Below are positions 1-6,431 of a stretch of DNA of 24,987 nt, piece by piece; position 1 is the first letter of the stretch, and the number at the start of each line of letters is the position of its first letter. The stretch is from a virus. The notes beneath the pieces are model-generated. The model ran no database searches. It worked only from the letters and a program-made list of their open reading frames with translations, and was not told the origin of the DNA. Location of the stretch: positions 1 to 24,987 of the IMG/VR virus record IMGVR_UViG_3300025168_000619, one strand, 5' to 3'. Made by a program: the position numbers and the translations under genes.

Positions 1-549
1 ATACTCACCAACAAACGGTGCCGGTAAGCGCCACATCTCAGCTTTAGGATTGATGCCCCAATCTTTAGCGGCTTCTTGTAATAATTTTTCATTCTTACGC
101 ATGCCAATATAATCTTTACCAATAGAGTCTAGAGTGTAACTAAATCTATTTTCGTTTATCAAACTTGCAGCTATCATTGTATCAATAATACCACCGCGTA
201 CTTGAAAACCTAGTGACCTAATCCAGGACACATCATACATAGCGTTGTGAAATATTTTTGTTGCATCGGTATGTAAAACTTCTTCGAACCAATCTAAGAC
301 TAATGCGCGGTCCATGTTCCCACCGCCTTCATGCGCTATCGGAAAGTATCCGGACCAACCTTCAACTGCAACGGCAATGCCGACTACTTCTCCATCTCTT
401 CTTATCGCACCAGATCCTTGTGTCATTAGATTTGGATCACGTGTCTCTAAGTCAATAGCTATTTCAGTATGACTAGATAAGTCGGGTAATCTTTGTGGTG
501 GTACCCATTCTGTTTCAGGTGTGAATAATGGTTGCTGTAGTGTTCTCAA
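1..549 (-). CDS. Family A DNA polymerase, N-terminal 3'-5' exonuclease part (partial)
   Basis: This partial gene runs off the left edge; 183 codons are visible with no stop. The protein has the DnaQ-like proofreading fold: ExoI is IAIDLETRDPN (D33, E35), ExoII is HNAMYDVSW (N102, D106), and the last residues FVGEY sit where ExoIII normally begins. It starts directly with the proofreading domain and has no 5'-3' exonuclease domain, as in T7-type phage polymerases. The polymerase palm would lie outside the window, so the family A call rests on the exonuclease domain and the replication context. The start is inferred to be TTG at 549: an in-frame TGA lies only five codons upstream, no ATG precedes ExoI, and the TTG overlaps the previous stop as TTGA, with a GAGAG stretch upstream as a possible ribosome site. 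A stand-alone exonuclease is the main alternative. Confidence 0.8.
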   Translation of the reverse strand, partial: MRTLQQPLFTPETEWVPPQRLPDLSSHTEIAIDLETRDPNLMTQGSGAIRRDGEVVGIAVAVEGWSGYFPIAHEGGGNMDRALVLDWFEEVLHTDATKIFHNAMYDVSWIRSLGFQVRGGIIDTMIAASLINENRFSYTLDSIGKDYIGMRKNEKLLQEAAKDWGINPKAEMWRLPAPFVGEY

Positions 550-755
550 CTGTAGTCTCTCTCAATTATCATTTCTATAAAATGTTTCGCTTTCTCGAGG
601 CTCTCTTTGCCTCCCTTATCTTGATGTCTAACTATATACTTTATAGCAGAACCTTCGGCGAATAACAACTTGTTTTTATTGATGAATTCGCTGGGCTGTA
701 TCTTATATTTTTTGTAATGATTACCGCCAACTTGTGTTTTATATGCATTTACCAT
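546..755 (-). CDS. DUF3310-like small phage protein
   Basis: This 69-aa protein carries the signature of the DUF3310 family: QVGGNHY near residues 8-14, a QPSEFI segment, and then AIKYIVRHQDKGG followed by a helix with KA and FIE. Family members are small proteins in many phage replication regions, sometimes labelled nucleotide kinase-like, but their function is not established. The start is well supported: AGGAGG lies 6 bases upstream of ATG 755, inside the 3' end of the HNH gene, which it overlaps by 7 bases. Its stop overlaps the TTG start of the polymerase gene, so the two are probably translationally coupled. The family is clear to me from the sequence; any role in nucleotide supply is only inference. 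Confidence 0.8.
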   Translation of the reverse strand: MVNAYKTQVGGNHYKKYKIQPSEFINKNKLLFAEGSAIKYIVRHQDKGGKESLEKAKHFIEMIIERDYS

Positions 756-1240
756 ACCATTCCTCCTGTAGAATACATTCTTCTGTCTTCTCTTTTGTTT
801 CGTTCATAGTGCTTTCTTAGTATGATCATACAGTCAGCAACACTAACACTATTTTTTCTGTCATTAAAATCCCAACGACAAAAAACAATATTATTTTTTG
901 TGTAACCAACATCAGAATCAAAACGATCAACTGATAATAAATCAGGCGGCGCTGAGTGTCTTTTCTTTGCACCTTTGATAGCTAGTTTTCTACCTATGAT
1001 AAAAGGCTTACCGGTGTAATAACATTTCCAACCATATTTTTCTTTGTGTTCTTCCCACAATTCAAAAAATTCTTCTCTTGTTAAATCATTTTTTAAATCT
1101 TGCAACTTACCTTGTTTTCTTTGTTGTATTCTTTTTATTCTTTTACTGATATCACCCCATTTGCTTATTAAGAATCCGCTTTCCGTGTTTAAGTATTGAA
1201 TGTTTTGAATTCTTGCTTTTTCTTTATTTCTTGTTTTCAT
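749..1240 (-). CDS. HNH-type endonuclease-like protein
   Basis: The 163-aa protein has a lysine/arginine-rich N-terminal half (about residues 1-50) that could bind DNA and a C-terminal HNH-like core. The core contains C73 in WKCYYTGKPF, then SVDRFD (103-108), GYTKNN (112-117), C121, and N126 with K129. The DR-x-D, GYT-x-x-N, N-x-x-K order is typical of a phage HNH subgroup in which the first histidine is replaced. It overlaps the helicase by ATGA and the DUF3310-like gene by 7 bases, so it is fully integrated in the operon. AAAGGAG lies at a normal distance upstream of the start. It may be a homing-type nuclease or a repair or recombination nuclease; the sequence does not decide, and I see no split gene next to it. 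Confidence 0.72.
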   Translation of the reverse strand: MKTRNKEKARIQNIQYLNTESGFLISKWGDISKRIKRIQQRKQGKLQDLKNDLTREEFFELWEEHKEKYGWKCYYTGKPFIIGRKLAIKGAKKRHSAPPDLLSVDRFDSDVGYTKNNIVFCRWDFNDRKNSVSVADCMIILRKHYERNKREDRRMYSTGGMVW

Positions 1241-2754
1241 AATACATAACTCCTTTCATAGCTCCTTGGCTCTAATATATGTAAAGATTTCTTTGCTCGT
1301 GTTACTGCTACGTAAAACAAACGATGTAATTCATCAGGATTAATATCATCGTGATCAGCAGCAGACTTGGTAATATCCGGTAAAACTAAAACATTATCAG
1401 CCTCACCACCCTTTGCTGCATGTATAGTTGACAATATTATTCTTGGTGTCTGTGAAATTTTTTCTTCATTAGCTAACATATTACGTATGTAGTTTTCTGT
1501 TTCTGCATCTAACCCTGCAAACGCTTTGTACCAAACCTCTTTCGTTTGTAATCCATGATCCGCGACGCATTCTTCAATACCATATCCTATTTCTTCATCG
1601 CTCATAGTTTTAGCAGTGCGATAACCTTTGGTTACATTATCTCCCAGGTACGAATAAATATTCTTTATTGATGCCACCGGTAAAGTATGCTCTAACTTGC
1701 GCCACTTCTCCCAGGTTTGTATTGCCAATAACAAATCTAATTTAATTGAGTTTCTATGTTTATGTGCGTAGTACCAACCTTGCAACTCACATAGGTCTTT
1801 GATGTCATCAAGAAAATGATTCGCTGATGACAACACTAACCACTGTCCTTGTGACATATCAACTTGAGTAACGTCAGTGTATCTTGCCAAGTTACCCAAC
1901 TCTTGTCTTGGTAAATAATTTTTTTCATATCTATTAGATACATTTCTAATTATGCTTTGTGATAGTTCATGTATTGGCCCACCAGGTATACGATAAGATT
2001 GATTTAAAGTATCAACATGGTCTACTTCTTCCTTAAGTGCGATAAAAGTATCAACATCAGCTCCAGCCCATTTAAATATCGCCTGATCATCATCCCCAGC
2101 AATGTAGGTTTTGTTTGCTTTCGCCCATAAAGACCTGACCATTCGCCATTGCAAAGGTGAGAGGTCCTGTGCTTCGTCAATAAATAATACGTCAAAAGAC
2201 GGAGATACATCTTGTCTAATAAATTTTTCCAACATGTCGTCATAATCAACGAGTCCTTTCTCTTGTTTATATTTCTTAAGTTCTTGATCTAAAAGATATA
2301 GTAAATCTCTTTCCACGTCCACATATCTATTATGCTCGTTCTTATCATATTGCTCCAATACAGGTATTTCTTTAACCCTTGCTTTATTTATCAATCTTAA
2401 ATATTCATTGTCAGAATTAAAAATACCATCTGATTCATTGTAAGACGCAACCTTAATTGGTATGCCACATTTCAAACCAAACTCTCTGTAGTCTTCAGGT
2501 TTCATTACCCGCTCTTTTTTAAGTCCAAGCATTTTAAATGCAAGAGAATGTAGTGTTCTGAAATAAGGTATCTCATCTTTATCTATCATAAATTTTTCTT
2601 CTGCTCTGCTGATAGCTTCGTATGCAGCTCTACGAGTAAAAGAAAAGTAACCTATCTTTTTTATGTCTGTGCCGGCGCGTAAAAACTCTTCTACTAAATT
2701 AAGTAGTGTTGTTGTTTTGCCTGTGCCTGGTGGTCCTAATATAATTGTTTTCAT
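1237..2754 (-). CDS. UvrD/Rep-like SF1 DNA helicase
   Basis: This 505-aa superfamily 1 helicase probably unwinds DNA during phage replication or repair. Visible motifs in order are Walker A GPPGTGKT (7-14), motif Ia FSFTRRAA (38-45), TLHSLAFK (67-74), VDYDDML (169-175), Walker B DEAQD (193-197), motif III GDDDQAIFKWAGA (220-232), motif IV NQSYR (251-255), motif V TIHAAKGGE (443-451) and motif VI VAVTRAK (482-488). It is shorter than cellular UvrD (about 700 aa) and begins almost at Walker A. The N-terminal Q motif of UvrD is missing, and an in-frame TGA seven codons upstream shows it is not hidden by a wrong start. The start overlaps the primase stop as TAATG and the stop overlaps the HNH start as ATGA. 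The motif IV coding segment is part of a direct repeat with the giant virion gene. Confidence 0.93.
   Translation of the reverse strand: MKTIILGPPGTGKTTTLLNLVEEFLRAGTDIKKIGYFSFTRRAAYEAISRAEEKFMIDKDEIPYFRTLHSLAFKMLGLKKERVMKPEDYREFGLKCGIPIKVASYNESDGIFNSDNEYLRLINKARVKEIPVLEQYDKNEHNRYVDVERDLLYLLDQELKKYKQEKGLVDYDDMLEKFIRQDVSPSFDVLFIDEAQDLSPLQWRMVRSLWAKANKTYIAGDDDQAIFKWAGADVDTFIALKEEVDHVDTLNQSYRIPGGPIHELSQSIIRNVSNRYEKNYLPRQELGNLARYTDVTQVDMSQGQWLVLSSANHFLDDIKDLCELQGWYYAHKHRNSIKLDLLLAIQTWEKWRKLEHTLPVASIKNIYSYLGDNVTKGYRTAKTMSDEEIGYGIEECVADHGLQTKEVWYKAFAGLDAETENYIRNMLANEEKISQTPRIILSTIHAAKGGEADNVLVLPDITKSAADHDDINPDELHRLFYVAVTRAKKSLHILEPRSYERSYVL
1989..2017 (-). repeat. 29-base repeat, copy A (in the SF1 helicase gene)
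   Basis: This segment matches 15779-15807 at 28 of 29 positions; the only difference is at 2006 against 15796. It encodes helicase residues about 247-256 (VDTLNQSYRI), which include motif IV. Confidence 0.85.
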
Positions 2755-4271
2755 TAAAAAGGTGTTTCCTCATATTTTATGGGACTAATGGAGGGCGTTA
2801 TTTTTTTCATAGCTTTTATCTTAACTAGATGTGGCTGCTGATCCTTAACCTTTAGTCTTGTCTCTTTTTGGAAAATATCATCTAAGCTCTTGAGTAAGTT
2901 TCCTGTCTTAATTCTATCCATCTCCCAATTGTTTCTTTTGCAAAATGCATAAAAGTCATCCATTCTAAAATAAGTATGGTCTTCATCAGTCCAAGCTAAC
3001 TTGCTCAAAATATCATCTCTAGTTCTTGCTTGTGGTCTATTGACTGTAAACTCATGTAATAAATTTATCAGATGTTCTTTTGGATCAAGAGATTTTAATG
3101 GCTCTATTTCTTGCATACCCAATAGTAAAGGTTTTAGGTATACTTCACGCCAATCTTTTGGTTTAGGTATGGGTACTACCACAGCAGCTTTGTCCATAAC
3201 CTCCAAAGAAAATAAATTAGGATTGTGTAATTGTTCTTTTGTTAAATCAACTCTCTTACCATCCACGTCTAAAAAATATTGCGATGGGTCAGAACATATT
3301 TTTGACAAAGTTCCTAACTCTGGCATTTGTTCTTCTTCAAAACCTACACCAAACTTTTTGGTTCTACATTTTGCAGCATTGCAAGAACCACAGATAGGTT
3401 GTTCTTTACAACGATACTTATCATAGCCACGTTTACCAATAGACTTAATAATGTTTTGTACCTCTGCAGACTTTAAAGGTGGATTCATGTGCTTATAATT
3501 ATCGTCTTCTAATAAGTCTTGCCAATCATCGGGATTAGATTTTTGTCTGTAAATAGCTAAATTAAATAATGCATTATTGCGAGAGCCCTCACCAAAACCT
3601 TCTTCAGCTAGTTTGTTTAAACAAGGAGGACCATCTTTGAATGCTTCAACAACCTCTGTCTTCTTTATAACAATTGCTTCTATTTGTTCTCGTGTCTGCA
3701 CCCATTCATCATAAATAGAATAGAATGATTCTAAACTAGCAGCCTCACCACCAGCCGTAAAAGTATAACGCAAACCTCTAGTGCCAGCATGATATGGTAG
3801 GTTTAAAAAATTTCCGGTGTCACCACGTTCAACTAATATCTCTGTTTGTTTTGGAAATATTTCACTACCTGAATAACCTAACGCCTCCGCCATTGCTTTA
3901 AGTTTAGACTGCATTAATGATGCAGGAATAAAATCTTTAGCAAATAAAAATAAATGTGCTCCACCAGATTTTGACCTAAAGGTCACCAATGGAAACCCCA
4001 TGCCTTTTATATTACGCATGATAGTTAAATGATCTAAGTTATATATATCAACATCAATGCAACCCCATTTACACATGTTGCTTTCGTTAATAGGTATAAC
4101 ACCAAGAGCAGGTTCTTTACCCTCAATATGATCAGACCATAATTGATCTGTAACTTTTTCTCTTTTAATTAAAGCTTTGGCAACAGCTTTACCTTTTTCA
4201 GTAACTTCACCAGTTAGTTTCATTATGCCATAGGCACTGTTGTTACCCTCAAATATTTCTTGAAACTTCAT
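2754..4271 (-). CDS. Archaeo-eukaryotic primase (TOTE/PrimPol-like)
   Basis: This 505-aa protein is a likely primase or primase-polymerase that makes primers for phage replication. The catalytic D-x-D is in CIDVDIYN (D73, D75), the S-x-H-type motif is KSGGAH (H106), and EIFPKQTE (137-144) plus GNFLNLPYHAG (153-163) resemble the conserved blocks of TOTE-type AEP primases. A PriCT-like helical region follows (about 228-285), then a four-cysteine metal site (C288, C294, C297, C302). The C-terminal part (about 400-490) resembles a winged-helix region like that at the end of D5-type proteins. There is no fused helicase; the separate SF1 helicase directly downstream may supply that activity. The start overlaps the zinc-ribbon gene stop as ATGA. 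Family membership is fairly sure; biochemical activity is inferred. Confidence 0.82.
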   Translation of the reverse strand: MKFQEIFEGNNSAYGIMKLTGEVTEKGKAVAKALIKREKVTDQLWSDHIEGKEPALGVIPINESNMCKWGCIDVDIYNLDHLTIMRNIKGMGFPLVTFRSKSGGAHLFLFAKDFIPASLMQSKLKAMAEALGYSGSEIFPKQTEILVERGDTGNFLNLPYHAGTRGLRYTFTAGGEAASLESFYSIYDEWVQTREQIEAIVIKKTEVVEAFKDGPPCLNKLAEEGFGEGSRNNALFNLAIYRQKSNPDDWQDLLEDDNYKHMNPPLKSAEVQNIIKSIGKRGYDKYRCKEQPICGSCNAAKCRTKKFGVGFEEEQMPELGTLSKICSDPSQYFLDVDGKRVDLTKEQLHNPNLFSLEVMDKAAVVVPIPKPKDWREVYLKPLLLGMQEIEPLKSLDPKEHLINLLHEFTVNRPQARTRDDILSKLAWTDEDHTYFRMDDFYAFCKRNNWEMDRIKTGNLLKSLDDIFQKETRLKVKDQQPHLVKIKAMKKITPSISPIKYEETPF

Positions 4272-4414
4272 TTCTTTGCTTTAGGTCTCCCTACCGGGTT
4301 ACCTGTGCTTGGCTTTTGCCATTTAGGTTTACACACTTCTGTGCAATATATTTTACCTTTTTGCCATTTAGTTATTTCAAATGTTTCTAAACATGTTGGA
4401 CAAATCTTTTTCAT
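4268..4414 (-). CDS. Small zinc-ribbon protein (48 aa)
   Basis: The protein has CPTC (residues 6-9) and CTEVC (24-28), which together make a plausible four-cysteine zinc ribbon. They are followed by a basic tail with GRPK, an AT-hook-like element. I chose ATG 4414: AGAAAGGA lies about 11 bases upstream, and all recognisable sequence follows this methionine. The frame is open further upstream to 4528, but that extension would overlap the SSB-like gene and translate straight through a strong hairpin, so it is unlikely to be coding. The stop overlaps the primase start as ATGA, suggesting a role in the same DNA transaction, possibly DNA binding. No specific function is recognised. Confidence 0.7.
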   Translation of the reverse strand: MKKICPTCLETFEITKWQKGKIYCTEVCKPKWQKPSTGNPVGRPKAKK

Positions 4415-4444
4415 TTCTTTTATTTTCCTTTCTAGTATAGTTAC

Positions 4445-4477
4445 GGAGCCCCATAGAGGGGGGAATCTAGGGGCTCC
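4445..4477 (-). other. Strong intergenic RNA hairpin after the SSB-like gene
   Basis: GGAGCCCC (4445-4452) pairs with GGGGCTCC (4470-4477), and TAGA (4454-4457) pairs with TCTA (4466-4469). One base is bulged at 4453 and the loop has 8 bases. In the minus-strand transcript the loop reads UUCCCCCC. The element begins 7 bases after the SSB-like stop and sits ahead of the zinc-ribbon gene's ribosome site. No U-tract follows it, so it does not look like a classical Rho-independent terminator. A processing site, an mRNA 3'-end stabiliser or a control on downstream translation fits better. Confidence 0.75.
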
Positions 4478-4484
4478 ACCATGA

Positions 4485-5246
4485 TTAAAATGGTACGTTG
4501 TCTTTTGACTTTGTCTCACCTTCACCATGTTTTACTTGAACTTGGTTATTACCAACGCTCATAGCAAACTTCTTTGCAGTCTCATACGTTATTTTATCTT
4601 GTACGGGACCAACCTTTTCAATGGCCCAACCAAACCAAGTGCCCTTGTCATTTGATTGCTGCACTGTGCTTAACTTATACACGTGACTGTAAGCAGCCGG
4701 TGTGAATAAACCATCTTTACCTTCAAGTTTGATGGTATTCATCATTGTATTCCACGACCGACTTACTTTTAATTGTGTCGATTTCATGGTAATCAATGCT
4801 TGTTGCGTATCCGGCAACATTACAAAATAAGAAGCTGTGTTCTCTAAATAGTTACCATTTGGTAATCTATCTTTATAGTCAGCTCCTCTTGTAGTATCAT
4901 CTATGATACCACTTCCTACAGAGTGCGTAGCTACGGGAGCACTTGTGCCCTCGCCTCTATCACTCCACTCAACGTATTCGCGCTTATAACCGCATGGTAT
5001 TACGTTGACTCCCTCTACACCATCATATGCCTGCTTAGTCGCGGTATTAAATATCATACCTGCCTTAGCACCTTGTACATACTTGGCATCCCTTTCGTTT
5101 ATCTCAGGGCTTAGCTGTCCTAGTACGCGTAGAAAAGGCATGGCAAAATCGCCTGACTTCATCTCCTCCATACCACCAGCTTGGTCTTGTTCAAACATGC
5201 CTGTTAAAGCCATGTTTGTCTTTTCTCTTTTTGCTACTTGATTCAT
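4485..5246 (-). CDS. Probable single-stranded DNA-binding protein (phage type)
   Basis: This 253-aa protein ends in KSKDNVPF, which matches the acidic-to-hydrophobic tip (D-x-x-PF) that SSB proteins use to recruit partners. The middle is beta-rich with aromatic residues (for example YKREYVEWSD and SYFVMLPD), compatible with an OB-like fold, but I do not recognise an exact bacterial SSB domain. It sits among the primase, helicase and polymerase genes, as expected for an SSB. I chose ATG 5246 because AAGGAGAA lies just upstream; the ATG at 5267 would put that ribosome site inside the coding sequence. It could instead be another replication or recombination protein with an SSB-like tail. A strong hairpin follows the stop and may affect its expression. 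Confidence 0.62.
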   Translation of the reverse strand: MNQVAKREKTNMALTGMFEQDQAGGMEEMKSGDFAMPFLRVLGQLSPEINERDAKYVQGAKAGMIFNTATKQAYDGVEGVNVIPCGYKREYVEWSDRGEGTSAPVATHSVGSGIIDDTTRGADYKDRLPNGNYLENTASYFVMLPDTQQALITMKSTQLKVSRSWNTMMNTIKLEGKDGLFTPAAYSHVYKLSTVQQSNDKGTWFGWAIEKVGPVQDKITYETAKKFAMSVGNNQVQVKHGEGETKSKDNVPF

Positions 5247-5273
5247 GGTTCTTTTCTCCTTTTTCATGATTCG

Positions 5274-5831
5274 TTATTTCCGGCCTATCTTGGTTTGATC
5301 TTTCACAAAAGTGTGAAAGAATTCCGAGGGCATATCGAGGCCGGCCTCAATACGCTCCCGGTAGAGTGCTTTCAGAGTCATAGGCTCGACCTTCTGCTTC
5401 TGTGAAGGCTCATAGCCTTCTCGCACTGCAAGGCCTAGCAATTGCTCTGCCTTGGTATCCTCGCCCTTCCCGAACTGTACGGCAACCTCATTTTTAATAA
5501 TGTCACCTAGTCCGTTATTACGAAGCCATTCAAAAGCTGATTCCAATTCATCTTTTTTAATTGAGCAGTTGTAAGATTTTTTAATATCTACAGAACTGCC
5601 ATCAGCTAATTTCAAAGACGCCAATCCCTGCTCTGCAAGTAGGTTTGGTATTATCTCTGAACTAATCTTGTCTGCTTTTTGTTTTTTAAATTTAATTTGT
5701 TCTTCTAATCCTTCTATCTCATCCTCATAAGATTGTAGTTCCTGACAGTAAGCGGCTAGTGTTTGTATGTCAGTCTTTTCTATAAGTTCCTGTTGGTCTT
5801 CTTCAAAATCAATATTGGTAATATTACTCAT
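5274..5831 (-). CDS. Coiled-coil phage protein of unknown function
   Basis: I do not recognise this 185-aa protein. Residues about 10-60 form a charged heptad-like coiled coil (ELQSYEDEIEGLEEQIKFKK). A short beta-like segment (LASLKLADGSSVDIKK) and a helical C-terminal region ending in KTKIGRK-like basic residues follow. The general layout recalls phage Gam-like or recombination accessory proteins, but no diagnostic motif is present. Its place just upstream of the SSB-like gene suggests a role in replication or recombination. The start has ATAGGAG 6 bases upstream, and it overlaps the previous gene by 8 bases. The 3' third of the gene is markedly richer in GC than the rest, by my hand count about 50% over 5281-5520 against about one third over 5521-5700, and carries palindromes, so it may be mosaic. 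Confidence 0.6.
   Translation of the reverse strand: MSNITNIDFEEDQQELIEKTDIQTLAAYCQELQSYEDEIEGLEEQIKFKKQKADKISSEIIPNLLAEQGLASLKLADGSSVDIKKSYNCSIKKDELESAFEWLRNNGLGDIIKNEVAVQFGKGEDTKAEQLLGLAVREGYEPSQKQKVEPMTLKALYRERIEAGLDMPSEFFHTFVKDQTKIGRK
5300..5319. repeat. Perfect 8-bp inverted repeat inside the 185-aa gene
   Basis: CTTTCACA at 5300-5307 is perfectly mirrored by TGTGAAAG at 5312-5319 across a 4-base loop. It lies in the last codons of the 185-aa gene. It can fold as a tight RNA hairpin or act as a symmetric protein-binding site; no function is evident. Confidence 0.6.
5337..5348. repeat. 12-bp GC-only core palindrome (GAGGCCGGCCTC)
   Basis: This is a perfect palindrome containing the rare octamer GGCCGGCC, set in a phage whose surroundings are strongly AT-rich. 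It lies 17 bases from the inverted repeat at 5300-5319, inside the GC-rich 3' third of the 185-aa gene. Confidence 0.6.
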
Positions 5832-6225
5832 TTGTGCTCCTATTTAAATTAAATGATAGTGGATAATATCTTCTTTCTTGTCTGTCCCACTTTAACAGAT
5901 TAAACATTCCTGTGTACTCAGCAACAATAGCTGTAGACAATCCTATAATTGCAGGATCACCTGTGCACAAAATAAAATCTGTTTCTTTGAAGTCACGTAA
6001 ATTTTTTCGCATCTTATGTATAAAAGGTGCGGGACTAAACATCATTTGTGAATTTTCTGGTAAACAAATTACCAGGTATCCAAAATCAGATGCCGATAGA
6101 ATATTTATATTTTGTGGTGGATGTTGTAACACATACACAAAATTTTCTTCTGGGTTTTCTTTTACAAACGCTAAAAAATTAGTTAGGCTTTTCGGTTTGT
6201 ACAGTTCGAATATTTGATTCTTCAT
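5824..6225 (-). CDS. Hypothetical phage replication-region protein (133 aa)
   Basis: I do not recognise the family. The protein begins MKNQIFELYKPKSL and contains alternating hydrophobic segments (FVYVLQHPP, YLVICLP, DFILCTGDPAIIG, STAIVAEYTG) ending in LKWDRQERRYYPLSFNL. That pattern suggests a small alpha/beta soluble domain with no clear membrane span. I chose ATG 6225 because GAGAAAG precedes it and the longer reading frame from 6258 has no good ribosome site. It overlaps the 61-aa gene upstream by 47 bases and the 185-aa gene downstream by 8, so it belongs to the early or replication operon. WDRQERRYYPL recalls a short W-[DE]-R-x-x-x-x-Y-Y-x-[IL] pattern seen in other phage early proteins, but I cannot assign a role. 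Confidence 0.6.
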   Translation of the reverse strand: MKNQIFELYKPKSLTNFLAFVKENPEENFVYVLQHPPQNINILSASDFGYLVICLPENSQMMFSPAPFIHKMRKNLRDFKETDFILCTGDPAIIGLSTAIVAEYTGMFNLLKWDRQERRYYPLSFNLNRSTNE

Positions 6226-6364
6226 TATTTTCTTTCTCTGGTTCAGCATTAGCTGCATTAAGTTTATCTGTCAAGTCATCAACTTGAATATTTAAATTAA
6301 TGATGTCACTACTGCTTTTTTGAAGCAACTTTAATAGCGATTGTATTATCTTATCTTTATCCAT
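6179..6364 (-). CDS. Small charged protein, first gene of the replication operon
   Basis: The 61-aa product from ATG 6364 is a charged, mostly helical protein. A hydrophobic heptad-like stretch (IIQSLLKLLQ to LNIQVDDLTDKL) suggests a short coiled coil, followed by a polar tail rich in N, E and K. AGGAG lies 7-8 bases upstream of ATG 6364, which makes this a better start than 6391. It is the first gene after the divergent promoter, and such a position often holds a regulator, but no DNA-binding motif is visible. Its 3' end overlaps the next gene by 47 bases in another frame. Confidence 0.6.
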   Translation of the reverse strand: MDKDKIIQSLLKLLQKSSSDIINLNIQVDDLTDKLNAANAEPEKENNEESNIRTVQTEKPN

Positions 6365-6384
6365 TTTCTTTCTCCTGTTTATGG

Positions 6385-6413
6385 TTGACATTTAACATAG
6401 TGATTATTATATT
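6385..6413 (+). promoter_or_regulatory. Sigma70-type promoter for the SNF2-like gene
   Basis: TTGACA (6385-6390) matches the -35 consensus perfectly. A 17-base spacer separates it from TATATT (6408-6413), which matches 5 of 6 bases of the -10 consensus. Transcription would start near 6420, leaving only about a dozen bases before ATG 6432. It overlaps an opposing promoter. Confidence 0.7.
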
Positions 6414-6421
6414 AATGTCAA
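6394..6421 (-). promoter_or_regulatory. Opposing promoter for the replication operon
   Basis: On the minus strand TTGACA occupies 6421-6416, and a weaker -10 candidate TATGTT (6399-6394) follows after 16 bases. Transcription would begin near 6387, just upstream of the AGGAG site and ATG 6364. The two -35 boxes are arms of one inverted repeat (TTGACATT at 6385-6392 and AATGTCAA at 6414-6421), so the opposing promoters physically overlap. Confidence 0.5.
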
Positions 6422-6431
6422 GAAAGAAAAT

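Noticed and set aside
3001-3426. 141-codon plus-strand open frame inside the primase gene
   Set aside because: It is antisense to well-conserved primase motifs, has no ribosome site or promoter, and its product looks like a composition-driven shadow.
4445-4477. Rho-independent terminator at the intergenic hairpin
   Set aside because: The stem is strong but no U-tract follows on the minus-strand transcript, and the operon clearly continues into the primase and helicase genes.
4415-4528. N-terminal extension of the zinc-ribbon gene to an upstream ATG at 4528
   Set aside because: It would overlap the SSB-like gene end and translate through the strong hairpin. The ATG at 4414 has a better ribosome site and all recognisable protein sequence follows it.
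5274-5831. Assigning the 185-aa coiled-coil protein as a Gam-like nuclease inhibitor
   Set aside because: Only the general coiled-coil layout fits; no Gam signature residues are recognisable, so it is left as unknown.
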